Below, piece by piece: positions 34,613 through 42,064 of a stretch of 46,903 nucleotides of DNA (position 1 is its first letter; the number at the start of each line of letters is the position of its first letter). The notes below the pieces were generated by a model. The model saw only the letters and a program-made list of their open reading frames with translations. It had not been told where the DNA came from and ran no database searches. The stretch lies in contig JAQTLU010000007.1 of assembly GCA_028714735.1 (NCBI GenBank), positions 1 through 46,903 on the forward strand, in the 5' to 3' direction. Both the position numbers and the translations under genes were made by a program. This DNA is from Gallionellaceae bacterium. Its GTDB lineage: Bacteria; Pseudomonadota; Gammaproteobacteria; Burkholderiales; Thiobacillaceae.

Positions 34613-34752
34613 TGACCTCTGCACTGCGTGAACTGCGTCGCGCCAACCTGGCGACCATGGCCAGGGCCGAACGTCCCGCCGGGACGGCGCCGGTGTCCCG
34701 CTGGTGGGCGTTCTTCCGCGCCCGGCACGGTTATGCGAGGGGGTCCTGGTGA
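34609..34752 (+). CDS. Small basic protein of 47 residues in the nif operon
   Basis: [25 protein letters not shown]...SRWWAFFRARHGYARGSW, highly basic with aromatic residues and no hydrophobic segment. Both ends overlap the neighbours (ATGA with nifX; its TGA lies within the GTGA start of the next gene), which is the pattern of coupled genes. I do not recognise it. Confidence 0.55.
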   Translation: MMTSALRELRRANLATMARAERPAGTAPVSRWWAFFRARHGYARGSW

Positions 34753-35156
34753 TCGAGACCCGCGTCCGAGTCCTCTCCAGCGCCGGCGGCGTCAGCTTCG
34801 TCGAGACCACCGAACACAATGGCTGCGGCGCCTGCGCCAGCCAGGAGAGTTGCGGCATTTCCGGCCTGGGCCGTTTCTTCAGCCGCAAGCGGCAAGCCAT
34901 TCCGCTTGCCTGCGGCAGCGTCCGGCCGGGCCAGGAGATCACCGTCGCGGTGTCCGAGTCGGATCTGCTCAAGGTCGGCCTGTGGGTCTACCTGCTGCCA
35001 GTGACCCTGGCCGTGTTCGGCGCCGCCGCCCTGGCCGGCCTGGGCGACCCGGCCTCGGTGGCCGGTGCCGTCGCCGGTCTGGTCGCAGGATTACTGATTG
35101 CCCGCTGGTTCGCCGGCACCCCTCGAATTTCCATCACCTCCGGAGAACAACCATGA
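34749..35156 (+). CDS. rseC: RseC/SoxR-reducing-type membrane protein
   Basis: 135 residues, start GTG 34749 behind GAGGGGG. A Cys cluster NGCGACASQESCG (about 24-36) near the N terminus could hold an Fe-S cluster. Two membrane helices (about 65-90 and 96-118) and the family order fit RseC, which with Rnf-type complexes reduces SoxR in enterobacteria and is often seen in nif clusters. Here it may feed electrons toward ferredoxin or flavodoxin for nitrogenase. The stop overlaps the start of the next gene. Confidence 0.82.
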   Translation: MIETRVRVLSSAGGVSFVETTEHNGCGACASQESCGISGLGRFFSRKRQAIPLACGSVRPGQEITVAVSESDLLKVGLWVYLLPVTLAVFGAAALAGLGDPASVAGAVAGLVAGLLIARWFAGTPRISITSGEQP

Positions 35157-35614
35157 CTGAAACCGTCGAACTCGACCCGATCCTGACCACCGACTTCATC
35201 AAGGAGATGGTCAAGCAGATGCGCGCCATCGACAGCTACGGCACCTACGACGAATGGTCCGTGGAGATGATCCTCGCCCCCTTCATCAAGACCAAGGAAC
35301 AGCGCCGCGAGATCCCGGTCATCGGCGATCCCGACGAGGAGACCCTGGCCCGGGTGAAGTGCTTCTACAACGCCATCGCCGTGCTGATCGAGAAGGAATG
35401 CGGCCACATGGCGGTGCCCATGGTCAACATCAGCCACGAAGGCTTCGGCCGCGCCCTGATCACCGTCGGCAAGCTGGTGGTGATGGCCCGTACCGTGCGC
35501 GATGTGCATCGGTTCAGCTTCGACAGCCTGTCCAAGATGAAGGACGAGGCCGACAAGCTGCTCTCGGTCGCCGTGGAGATCATCGGCACCTACCCCCAAG
35601 TGGCCGAGCTGTAA
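35153..35614 (+). CDS. NifX-associated nitrogen fixation protein (DUF269 type)
   Basis: 153 residues from ATG 35153 with a CCGGAGAACAACC site. DPILTTDFIKEMVKQMRAIDSYGTYDEWSVEMILAPFIKTKEQRREIPVIGDPD and HRFSFDSLSKMKDEADKLLSVAVEIIGTYP match the small helical protein regularly found behind nifX. The function is unknown. It overlaps the preceding gene (ATGA) and is followed by another small nif protein. Confidence 0.92.
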   Translation: MTETVELDPILTTDFIKEMVKQMRAIDSYGTYDEWSVEMILAPFIKTKEQRREIPVIGDPDEETLARVKCFYNAIAVLIEKECGHMAVPMVNISHEGFGRALITVGKLVVMARTVRDVHRFSFDSLSKMKDEADKLLSVAVEIIGTYPQVAEL

Positions 35615-35626
35615 AAGGAGGCGAAG

Positions 35627-35836
35627 ATGACCGATGAGGAACTGAAAGACCTCGACAAGGAGGTCAAGAAGCTCAAGCGGCAGGCCAGCGAATGGGCCTC
35701 GCAACTGCACGACCTGGTGGAAGACAAACTGCCGGCCGGCTACGAGGAAATTCCCGGCATCGCCCAATCCACCTACGACGCCTGCAAGGCCTGGGCCGCC
35801 GCTACCGCCCGCCTGGCAGCCGCCCAGAAAGCCTAA
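35627..35836 (+). CDS. CCE_0567-type small helical protein (nif-associated)
   Basis: 69 residues, preceded by a near-perfect AAAGGAGG site. MTDEELKDLDKEVKKLKRQASEWASQLHDLVEDKLPAGYEEIPGIAQSTYDACKAW is a helical-hairpin protein of the CCE_0567 (DUF683) family, which is described as metal-binding and found in nif clusters. The exact role is not known. Confidence 0.88.
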   Translation: MTDEELKDLDKEVKKLKRQASEWASQLHDLVEDKLPAGYEEIPGIAQSTYDACKAWAAATARLAAAQKA

Positions 35837-35855
35837 TCGAACGAGACTGAACATC

Positions 35856-36143
35856 ATGGACGCATACACCGCATTGACTCGGGGCGGCATCGCCTGGACC
35901 CCGGAATTCGTCGTCGAACTCAACCAGAAGGTCTGCATCGGCTGCGGCCGCTGCTACAAGGTCTGCCCGCGCGACGTGCTGTCGCTGGAAGACCGCGAGG
36001 AAGACGAAGACGAGGATCTGGACGAAGACCAGATGAGCGTGATGACCATCAAGAACGCCATGGACTGCATCGGCTGCGGTGCCTGCGGCCGGGTCTGCCC
36101 GAAGAACTGCTACACCCACTCGGCCATGCCGGTGGCGGCCTGA
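35856..36143 (+). CDS. fdxB: Nif-specific ferredoxin III (2[4Fe-4S])
   Basis: 95 residues. Two CXXCXXCXXXCP clusters: CIGCGRCYKVCP and CIGCGACGRVCP, separated by a very acidic stretch (EDREEDEDEDLDEDQ). This is the two-cluster ferredoxin found behind nifX and its partners in many proteobacteria. It likely donates electrons during cofactor assembly or to nitrogenase. Confidence 0.93.
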   Translation: MDAYTALTRGGIAWTPEFVVELNQKVCIGCGRCYKVCPRDVLSLEDREEDEDEDLDEDQMSVMTIKNAMDCIGCGACGRVCPKNCYTHSAMPVAA

Positions 36144-36152
36144 GGAGAGACC

Positions 36153-36476
36153 ATGCCACGTCCGCAAAAACACGTCTTCGTCTGTGGCCAGGCGCGACCG
36201 CCCGGCCATCCCCGCGGTTCCTGCGCCGAAAAGGGCTGCCGCGATGTGCTCGACGAGTTCTACTACCAGTTCCAGCAGCGCCAGTGCTTCGACACGGTGG
36301 CGATCACCGCCACCGGCTGCCTGGGGCCGTGCAGCACCGGCACCAACGTGCTGGTCTACCCGGAGGGGATCATGTACGGCAGCGTGACCAAGGAAGATGT
36401 CGCCGCGATCTTCGACGAACACCTGCTCGGCGGCACCCCGGTCGAGCGCCTGAAGGTCCCGGCTGACCTCTGGTGA
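36153..36476 (+). CDS. Thioredoxin-like [2Fe-2S] ferredoxin
   Basis: 107 residues. Cys at about 11 and 23 (VFVCGQARPPGHPRGSC) and a second pair in ATGCLGPCSTGTNVLVYPEG fit the thioredoxin-fold [2Fe-2S] ferredoxins known next to nif genes in Azotobacter and rhizobial clusters. It is a low-potential electron carrier. It follows fdxB by 9 bases, and its stop overlaps the next start. Confidence 0.88.
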   Translation: MPRPQKHVFVCGQARPPGHPRGSCAEKGCRDVLDEFYYQFQQRQCFDTVAITATGCLGPCSTGTNVLVYPEGIMYGSVTKEDVAAIFDEHLLGGTPVERLKVPADLW

Positions 36477-36835
36477 TGGCTGCGCAACTGCCCCCCGCGG
36501 TCGAGGCCGCCATCGACCGCCTGGTCGAAACCTTGCGCGGCGAGGCGATCAAGTTTGTCACCGCGGACAAGCTGCCGGACATCCGCCGGGAGGCGCTGAT
36601 CCTGTCCCAGGTCACCGACCCGGTCAATGGTCTGCCGGGCTACGAGGGCGTCTGGCGCAATGCCCTGAACGAGCGGGTGGGCAAGCTGCTCATCAACAGC
36701 GACGGCAGCTTCTTTGCCGAATATGACCTCTGCGTGCGCCATCCGCGCAAGCCGGAATGGTTCATCGAGGCGGTCACTGCCTGGGGTCGGGGCGATCTGG
36801 TCAAGGCCGAGCCGCGCCTGCTGGCGATGATCTGA
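36476..36835 (+). CDS. Small protein of unknown function in the nif operon
   Basis: 119 residues from ATG 36476 (TGATG overlap with the ferredoxin). Soluble; begins MAAQLPPAVEAAIDRLVETLRGEAIKFVTADKLP and has NSDGSFFAEYDLCVRHPRKPEWFIEAVTAWGRGD. No known motif. A single Cys. Its place in a NifA-driven operon suggests a nitrogen-fixation accessory protein. Confidence 0.72.
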   Translation: MAAQLPPAVEAAIDRLVETLRGEAIKFVTADKLPDIRREALILSQVTDPVNGLPGYEGVWRNALNERVGKLLINSDGSFFAEYDLCVRHPRKPEWFIEAVTAWGRGDLVKAEPRLLAMI

Positions 36836-36837
36836 CC

Positions 36838-37266
36838 ATGTCCGACCTGCCCGCCGACCTGCGCATGATCCTGGTCCACAAGCAGCGCACCAGTGCGCGG
36901 GTGCGCTTCCTGCGCTTTACGCACGGCATGTGCGCCTTCGATCCGCTGCCTACCCTGTCGGTGGTGGAAGAGGAGGGCGAAGGCGAACCCGTCGTCGCCC
37001 ATCATCCCAATGCCTGGCTGCGCATCAGCGAGCAGAGGCTGGGTCTGGAATCGGGCAGCCTGAAGCCGGAACCTGAATTTCATGCCACGGTGCAGACCCC
37101 GACCGGCCCGGTCACCATCCAGCTGGTCGAGTTGGCGACTGTCGATCCGCCGTTCGCGGAGGCCGAGGCGATCGGGGCCCGCTTCGTGGCCATTACCGAG
37201 GCGCGCGGCTGCTCGCCGGTGGAAATGGAACTGCTGCGCCGGGCCTATGTGGCGGTCATGGGCTGA
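36838..37266 (+). CDS. Protein of unknown function, end of the nifN operon
   Basis: 142 residues, ATG two bases after the previous stop. MILVHKQRTSARVRFLRFTHGMCAFDPLPTLSVVEEEGEGEPVVAHHPNAWLRI and VTIQLVELATVDPPFAEAEAIGARFVAITEARGCSPVEMELLRRAYVAVMG. Mixed alpha/beta, no export signal. No family recognised; likely a small nif accessory protein by position only. Confidence 0.7.
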   Translation: MSDLPADLRMILVHKQRTSARVRFLRFTHGMCAFDPLPTLSVVEEEGEGEPVVAHHPNAWLRISEQRLGLESGSLKPEPEFHATVQTPTGPVTIQLVELATVDPPFAEAEAIGARFVAITEARGCSPVEMELLRRAYVAVMG

Positions 37267-37275
37267 ATACTTGCT
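37260..37275 (+). promoter_or_regulatory. Weak candidate sigma-54 element before the PhnD-like gene
   Basis: GGGCTGAATACTTGCT has GG and GC ten bases apart and a good TTGCT, but a poor -24 element. It overlaps the end of the preceding gene. Confidence 0.25.
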
Positions 37276-37336
37276 GGTTTAACTAAAGTTATAGCCTCGC
37301 CTGCCGTAGTATCTCCCAGCCTATGCCGGGAGTTGG

Positions 37337-38173
37337 ATGATGACGCGCCCTTTTGCCCTGATTGCCGGCCTGTTGCTGAGTCTTGCAGTCCAGGCCGCGG
37401 ACACCTATTCCTTCGGGGTACTGTCGCAACGCAGCCCGGTGCTGACGGCGGAATACTGGAATCCCATCCTCGACTATGCCGGCAAGAAGGCCGGGGTCAA
37501 CCTGCTGCTCAGGGTCGCCCGCACGGGGCCGGAATCGAATGCCGCCATCGCCCGGGGCGAATACGATTTCACCTACTCCAACCACCTGTTCAAGCCGGCC
37601 AACCTGGCTCAGGACTATCAGGTCATCCTGCGCTCGCGCGAAACCGCGATCAAGGGACAGATCGTCACCCTGGCAGGTTCGGCGGTCGGCCGGCTGGCCG
37701 ATCTGCAAGGTCTGGAAGTGGGTTTCCCGTCCAGGGCCGCCTTCGTCGGTTATGCCGTGCCGATGGACCACCTGATCCGCTCGGGCATTGCCGTCATCCC
37801 GGTATTCGGCGGCAACCAGGAGGGCATCATCGGCCAGTTGCAGGCCGGCAAGATCATGGCTGCCGCGGTCAACGACCAGGTCATCAAGGCGTACGCGTTG
37901 CGCGAGGGCCTGCGCTACCGCGTGCTCTGGGAATCGGAGTCCTACGACAACATCCCCATCGCGGTGCATCCCCGGGTCGACAAGTCGGTCGTCGAGTCGG
38001 TGCGCCGGGCCCTGGCCGGGATGAACGACGATCCCGCCGGCCGCAAGGTCCTGGAAGCCAGCGCCGCCGTGATCAGGCAGAAGCCGCCCTACGGTTTCGT
38101 GCCCGGCAACCAGAAGGACTACCGGAACTATCTGGATTTCTACCGGAACACCGTGGTCAAGGACCTCGAGTAA
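37337..38173 (+). CDS. PhnD/SsuA-like periplasmic binding protein
   Basis: 278 residues with a signal peptide ending VQAA-DTY. The typical class fold is seen in YSFGVLSQRSPVLTAEYWNPILDYAGKKAGVNLLLRVARTGPESNAAIARGEYDFTYSNHLFKP and VNDQVIKAYALREGLRYRVLWES. No transporter genes adjoin. It is followed after its TAA by a big GGDEF-EAL protein, a common layout in which the binding protein passes its ligand signal to the membrane receptor. The ligand is unknown. Confidence 0.85.
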   Translation: MMTRPFALIAGLLLSLAVQAADTYSFGVLSQRSPVLTAEYWNPILDYAGKKAGVNLLLRVARTGPESNAAIARGEYDFTYSNHLFKPANLAQDYQVILRSRETAIKGQIVTLAGSAVGRLADLQGLEVGFPSRAAFVGYAVPMDHLIRSGIAVIPVFGGNQEGIIGQLQAGKIMAAAVNDQVIKAYALREGLRYRVLWESESYDNIPIAVHPRVDKSVVESVRRALAGMNDDPAGRKVLEASAAVIRQKPPYGFVPGNQKDYRNYLDFYRNTVVKDLE

Positions 38174-41100
38174 TTGTCCGCACCGATGATCAAATTCTGG
38201 GACCGCATCCCCTTCGTCGGCCGCCTGCTGGTCACGGCCAGCCTGGCGCTGCTGATCGCCGGGTCGGTCATGCTGTATTCCTCGGCCAGCCGGGATGCCG
38301 AGGAAACCCGGTTTGACCTGGGCGAGCAACTGCAGGCGGAACTGAACACCCTGCCGCCGGCCCTGGCCGAACTGCTGGTGATCGGCGACTTCGCCTCGTT
38401 GCAACAGGCGCTCGACCGCCTGGTGCGGCGACCGCTGATCGCCAGCCTGGTCTATCGCGACGAATCCGGTGCCGTCCTGTCCAGTCGCGACAAGCCGATC
38501 GCAAGGCAGGCGCCGGCCTGGTTTGCCGGCTGGCTCGGCCTGACCATCCTGGCGGCCAATACCGAGCTGGAGATCGGCGGCCACCGTTACGGCAACCTGG
38601 AAATCACCCTGACCGCCCAGCCGGCGGTGAATCGGGCCTGGGCGCGCCTGATCCAGCATCTGGCCATCCTGGCCCTGGCCATCGGGCTGGACTTCGTCGG
38701 CATCTGGCTGATCCTGCGCTTCGGCCTGCGGCCGCTACGGGCGCTCGACGGGGCGACGCGGGCCTTGGCGGCGGGCGATTTTTCCGCTCGGGTGGCGCCC
38801 CAGGGCAGCCCGGAATTGCGCCATTCGATCGCCGCCTTCAACCGGATGGCGGCCGCGCTTGCCGATGCCCGTGCCGATCTGCTGACCGAAAAGGAACGCC
38901 TGCAGGTCACCCTGGCCTCGATCGGCGACGCGGTGATGACCACCGATGCCGAAGGCCGGATCGAATACATCAACCCGGTGGCCGAATTGCTGACCGGCTG
39001 GAGCGACGAGCAGGCGCGCGGCCGGTCCCTGCCGGAGGTATTCCAGATCATCAGCGAAACCAGCCGCGCGCCGGCGGTGAACCCGGTCGAGCGGGTGTTC
39101 CGTGAAGGCCGGGTGGTCGAACTGGCCAACCACACCCTGCTGATTGCCCGCGACGGCAGCGAGCGGCCCATTGCCGACAGCGCGGCGCCGATCCGCAGCC
39201 TGGACGGTGCGGCGATACTCGGCGCGGTGCTGGTGTTCCGCGATCAGACCCAGGAGCGCGACTATCTGAACCGGCTGAGCGAGAACGAGCAGAAGCTCAA
39301 CACCATCCTCGACAACGTCGAGGCCTGCATCTACATCAAGGATGCCGATTACCGTTACCAGTATGCCAACCGGCCAGTACGGCAGTTGTTCGGCGCTGAA
39401 CTGGACGCGATCGTCGGCCAGCACGATGCGGCCTTTTTTGATGCCGAAACGGCCGCCAGGCTGCAGGAAAATGACCGCCGGGTGATCGAAGGCGGCGAGC
39501 GGGTGGCCCTGGAGGAGAACAATCTCAGCCTGGTGACCGGCGAGCGCGCCACCTATCTGAGCGTGAAGATCCCCCTGCGGCGCGAGGACGGCAGCGTCTA
39601 CGCACTGTGCGGGGTATCCACCGACATCAGCACCCTCAAGCAGGCCGAAGACAAGCTGAGCCTGGCGGCCAGCGTGTTCCAGCATGCCCAGGAGGGCATC
39701 GTGATCACCGACGCCGACGGCCACATCCTGGACGTCAACCCGGCCTTCGTCACGGTCACCGGCTACAGCCGGGAGGACGTGCTCGGGCGCAACCCGGACA
39801 TGCTGAACTCCGGCCATCACGGGCCGGAGTTCTTCGCCGACATGTGGGCCAGCCTGCTGGAAACCGGCCTCTGGCGCGGCGAGATCTGGAACCGCAGGAA
39901 AAACGGCGAGTTGTTCGCCGAGCTCCTGGCCATTACCGCCGTGCCGGCGCGGGGAAATGGCCGCGGCTATTTCGTCGGCGTGTTCACCGACATCACCCAG
40001 CTCAAGTCGCACCAGCAGCACCTGGAGCAGATCGCCCATTTCGATGCCCTGACCCAGTTGCCCAACCGGGTCCTGCTCGCCGACCGGATGCATATCGCGC
40101 TGGCCCAGGCGCGCCGGACCGGCGACCTGCTGGCGGTCTGCTACCTGGACCTGGACGAGTTCAAGCCGGTCAACGACCGCTACGGCCACGAGGCCGGCGA
40201 CCAGTTGCTGGTCGACGTGGCCAGCCGTCTCACCCTCGGCCTGCGTGCCGGCGATACCGTGGCCAGGCTGGGCGGCGACGAGTTCGTCCTGTTGCTGTCG
40301 GGACTGAAGGACGTCGAAGAATGCCGGCGCACCCTGGAGCGCCTGTCGCGGGCCATCGCCCAACCCTACTCGGTCCAGGGCAACCCGGTCGAGTTGTCGG
40401 CCAGTGTCGGCGTGGCGATCTTCCCGCTCGACGAAACCGACCCCGATACCCTGATCCGGCACGCCGACCAGTCCATGTACGCGGCCAAGGAGGCCGGCCG
40501 CAACCGTTACCACCTGTTCGATCCCGAGCGCGACCGCCGCAGCCGCGCCCAGCGCGAGGCGAAGAGCCGGGTCGAGGAGGGGCTGGCGCATGGCGAATTC
40601 AGGCTCTATTACCAGCCCAAGGTGGACATGCGCCGGGGCAAGGTGGTCGGTGCCGAGGCGCTGATCCGCTGGCAGCATCCGGAACGCGGCCTGCTGGCGC
40701 CGTCCGAGTTCCTCTCCTTCATCGACGAGACCGAACTTTCGGTCGCCGCCGGCGAATGGGTGATCGAAACGGCGCTGGCCCAGATGGAGGCCTGGCGCAA
40801 GGCCGGACTGATCCTGCCGGTGAGCGTGAACATCTCCGCCCGCCACCTGCAAAACCCCGGTTTTACCGACTACCTGGCCAAGGCCCTGTCCAGGCACCTG
40901 AGCGTCCCGGCCAGCGACCTCGAACTGGAAATCCTGGAGACCAGCGCGCTCGACGACCTGCTCCACGTTACCGGCCTGATCGAGGCCTGCCGCCTGTTCG
41001 GCGTGACCTTCGCCCTGGACGACTTCGGTACCGGCTATTCCTCGCTGAGCTACTTCAAGCGCCTGCCTGCGGAGACCCTCAAGATCGACCAGTCCTTCGT

Positions 41101-41722
41101 GCGCGACATGCTGCGCGACAGCGAGGACATGGCCATCGTCGACGGCATCATCGGGCTGGCCGAGGCCTTCCAGCGCAAGGTCATCGCCGAGGGGGTGGAA
41201 GAGGTCGAACATGGCATCCTGCTGTTGCACCTGGGTTGCGACCTGGCCCAGGGCTACGCCATCGCCCGGCCGATGGCCGCCGCGGCGGTGCCGGACTGGG
41301 TGGCCAACTGGCAGCCCCATGAGAGTTGGGGCCGGGCGGCCAGGGTACGCTACGCCAAGCAGGACATGCCGGTCATCGTCGCCGAAATCGACCATCGCCG
41401 CTGGGCCGACGCCCTCGCCGCCTGGGTCGGTACGGCCGCCCCCGCCGAAGGCTCGCCGCCGCAACTGAGCCACCATGCCTGCCGTTTCGGCCGCTGGTGC
41501 GAGGGTCAGGGCCAGGTGCGCTACGGTGATCTGGTGGCCTTCCAGGGCATCGCGCCGATACATGTACGGATCCACACCCTCGCCCGCGAACTGGCGACCC
41601 TGAAAATGGCCGGCCAGGGTGAACAGGCCATCCTGCGGCTGGCGGAATTCCAGGCCGCGCACGATGGGCTGATGGACCAGCTCGACCGTCTGCGCAACAG
41701 TATCGCAAATAACCATCCCTAG
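38174..41722 (+). CDS. Membrane HAMP-PAS(3)-GGDEF-EAL protein with a C-terminal CZB domain
   Basis: 1182 residues from TTG 38174; ATG 38186 is an equally good start. Two membrane helices (about 15-35 and 160-180) enclose a periplasmic domain, then HAMP and three PAS domains (about 255-360, 375-480, 495-610). The GGDEF motif RLGGDEFVLLL (700-704) is intact and preceded by the RxxD inhibitory site RAGD five residues upstream, so cyclic di-GMP synthesis with product control is likely. EAL is intact (GAEALIRW, 828-830). The last ~90 residues are a CZB Zn-binding module (SHHACRFGRWCEGQG, His1100-Cys1103). It may couple a periplasmic signal, possibly through the upstream binding protein, to c-di-GMP levels. 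Confidence 0.93.
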   Translation: MSAPMIKFWDRIPFVGRLLVTASLALLIAGSVMLYSSASRDAEETRFDLGEQLQAELNTLPPALAELLVIGDFASLQQALDRLVRRPLIASLVYRDESGAVLSSRDKPIARQAPAWFAGWLGLTILAANTELEIGGHRYGNLEITLTAQPAVNRAWARLIQHLAILALAIGLDFVGIWLILRFGLRPLRALDGATRALAAGDFSARVAPQGSPELRHSIAAFNRMAAALADARADLLTEKERLQVTLASIGDAVMTTDAEGRIEYINPVAELLTGWSDEQARGRSLPEVFQIISETSRAPAVNPVERVFREGRVVELANHTLLIARDGSERPIADSAAPIRSLDGAAILGAVLVFRDQTQERDYLNRLSENEQKLNTILDNVEACIYIKDADYRYQYANRPVRQLFGAELDAIVGQHDAAFFDAETAARLQENDRRVIEGGERVALEENNLSLVTGERATYLSVKIPLRREDGSVYALCGVSTDISTLKQAEDKLSLAASVFQHAQEGIVITDADGHILDVNPAFVTVTGYSREDVLGRNPDMLNSGHHGPEFFADMWASLLETGLWRGEIWNRRKNGELFAELLAITAVPARGNGRGYFVGVFTDITQLKSHQQHLEQIAHFDALTQLPNRVLLADRMHIALAQARRTGDLLAVCYLDLDEFKPVNDRYGHEAGDQLLVDVASRLTLGLRAGDTVARLGGDEFVLLLSGLKDVEECRRTLERLSRAIAQPYSVQGNPVELSASVGVAIFPLDETDPDTLIRHADQSMYAAKEAGRNRYHLFDPERDRRSRAQREAKSRVEEGLAHGEFRLYYQPKVDMRRGKVVGAEALIRWQHPERGLLAPSEFLSFIDETELSVAAGEWVIETALAQMEAWRKAGLILPVSVNISARHLQNPGFTDYLAKALSRHLSVPASDLELEILETSALDDLLHVTGLIEACRLFGVTFALDDFGTGYSSLSYFKRLPAETLKIDQSFVRDMLRDSEDMAIVDGIIGLAEAFQRKVIAEGVEEVEHGILLLHLGCDLAQGYAIARPMAAAAVPDWVANWQPHESWGRAARVRYAKQDMPVIVAEIDHRRWADALAAWVGTAAPAEGSPPQLSHHACRFGRWCEGQGQVRYGDLVAFQGIAPIHVRIHTLARELATLKMAGQGEQAILRLAEFQAAHDGLMDQLDRLRNSIANNHP

Positions 41723-41724
41723 AA

Positions 41725-41740
41725 TGGCACGCTGTTTGCT
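41725..41740 (+). promoter_or_regulatory. Sigma-54 promoter of nifZ
   Basis: TGGCACGCTGTTTGCT is a perfect match to TGGCACG-N4-TTGCT with GG and GC ten bases apart. It sits 48 bp before the nifZ start. No TGT-N10-ACA site was found in the roughly 300 bases upstream. Confidence 0.88.
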
Positions 41741-41753
41741 GCGGTAAATCATC

Positions 41754-41769
41754 CGGCGCATTTGCGCCG
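41754..41769 (+). repeat. Small hairpin at the 5' end of the nifZ transcript
   Basis: CGGCGC-ATTT-GCGCCG, a 6-bp perfect stem just behind the expected transcription start of the sigma-54 promoter. It could stabilise the mRNA 5' end. Confidence 0.45.
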
Positions 41770-41788
41770 TTATTGCGAGGAACCCTAC

Positions 41789-42064
41789 ATGAGCCGATTC
41801 GAGATGGGCGATCTGGTCTATTCCGCCCAGGACATCTACAACGATCCGATCGAGGAGACCGGCGCCAGCGCCCTCCCGGGCGTTGCGCCGGGAGAACTGC
41901 TGGCGAGCGCCGGGGCGCGCGGCGTGGTGGTCAACGTCGGCCACGCCGAGGCGATGCCGGATGAGGAGATCTATCTGGTCCGCTTCGAGATCGGCCCGGA
42001 CGGGCAACTGGCCGAACCAATCGGCTGCCTGGCCGATGAGCTGAGCCAGGGCCCCCATCCTTGA
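41789..42064 (+). CDS. nifZ: NifZ
   Basis: 91 residues from ATG 41789 with a GAGGAACC site. MSRFEMGDLVYSAQDIYNDP...GELLASAGARGVVVNVGHAEAMPDEEIYLVRFEIGPDGQLAEPIGCLADEL follows the NifZ pattern (charged start, GARG.VVNVG, E-I-YLVRF, GC..DEL). NifZ helps mature the P-cluster of the MoFe protein. The stop overlaps the start of the next gene. Confidence 0.88.
   Translation: MSRFEMGDLVYSAQDIYNDPIEETGASALPGVAPGELLASAGARGVVVNVGHAEAMPDEEIYLVRFEIGPDGQLAEPIGCLADELSQGPHP

Noticed and set aside
41563-41576. TGT...ACA element upstream of the nifZ promoter
   Set aside because: The spacer is 8 bases instead of 10, so it does not fit a NifA site.
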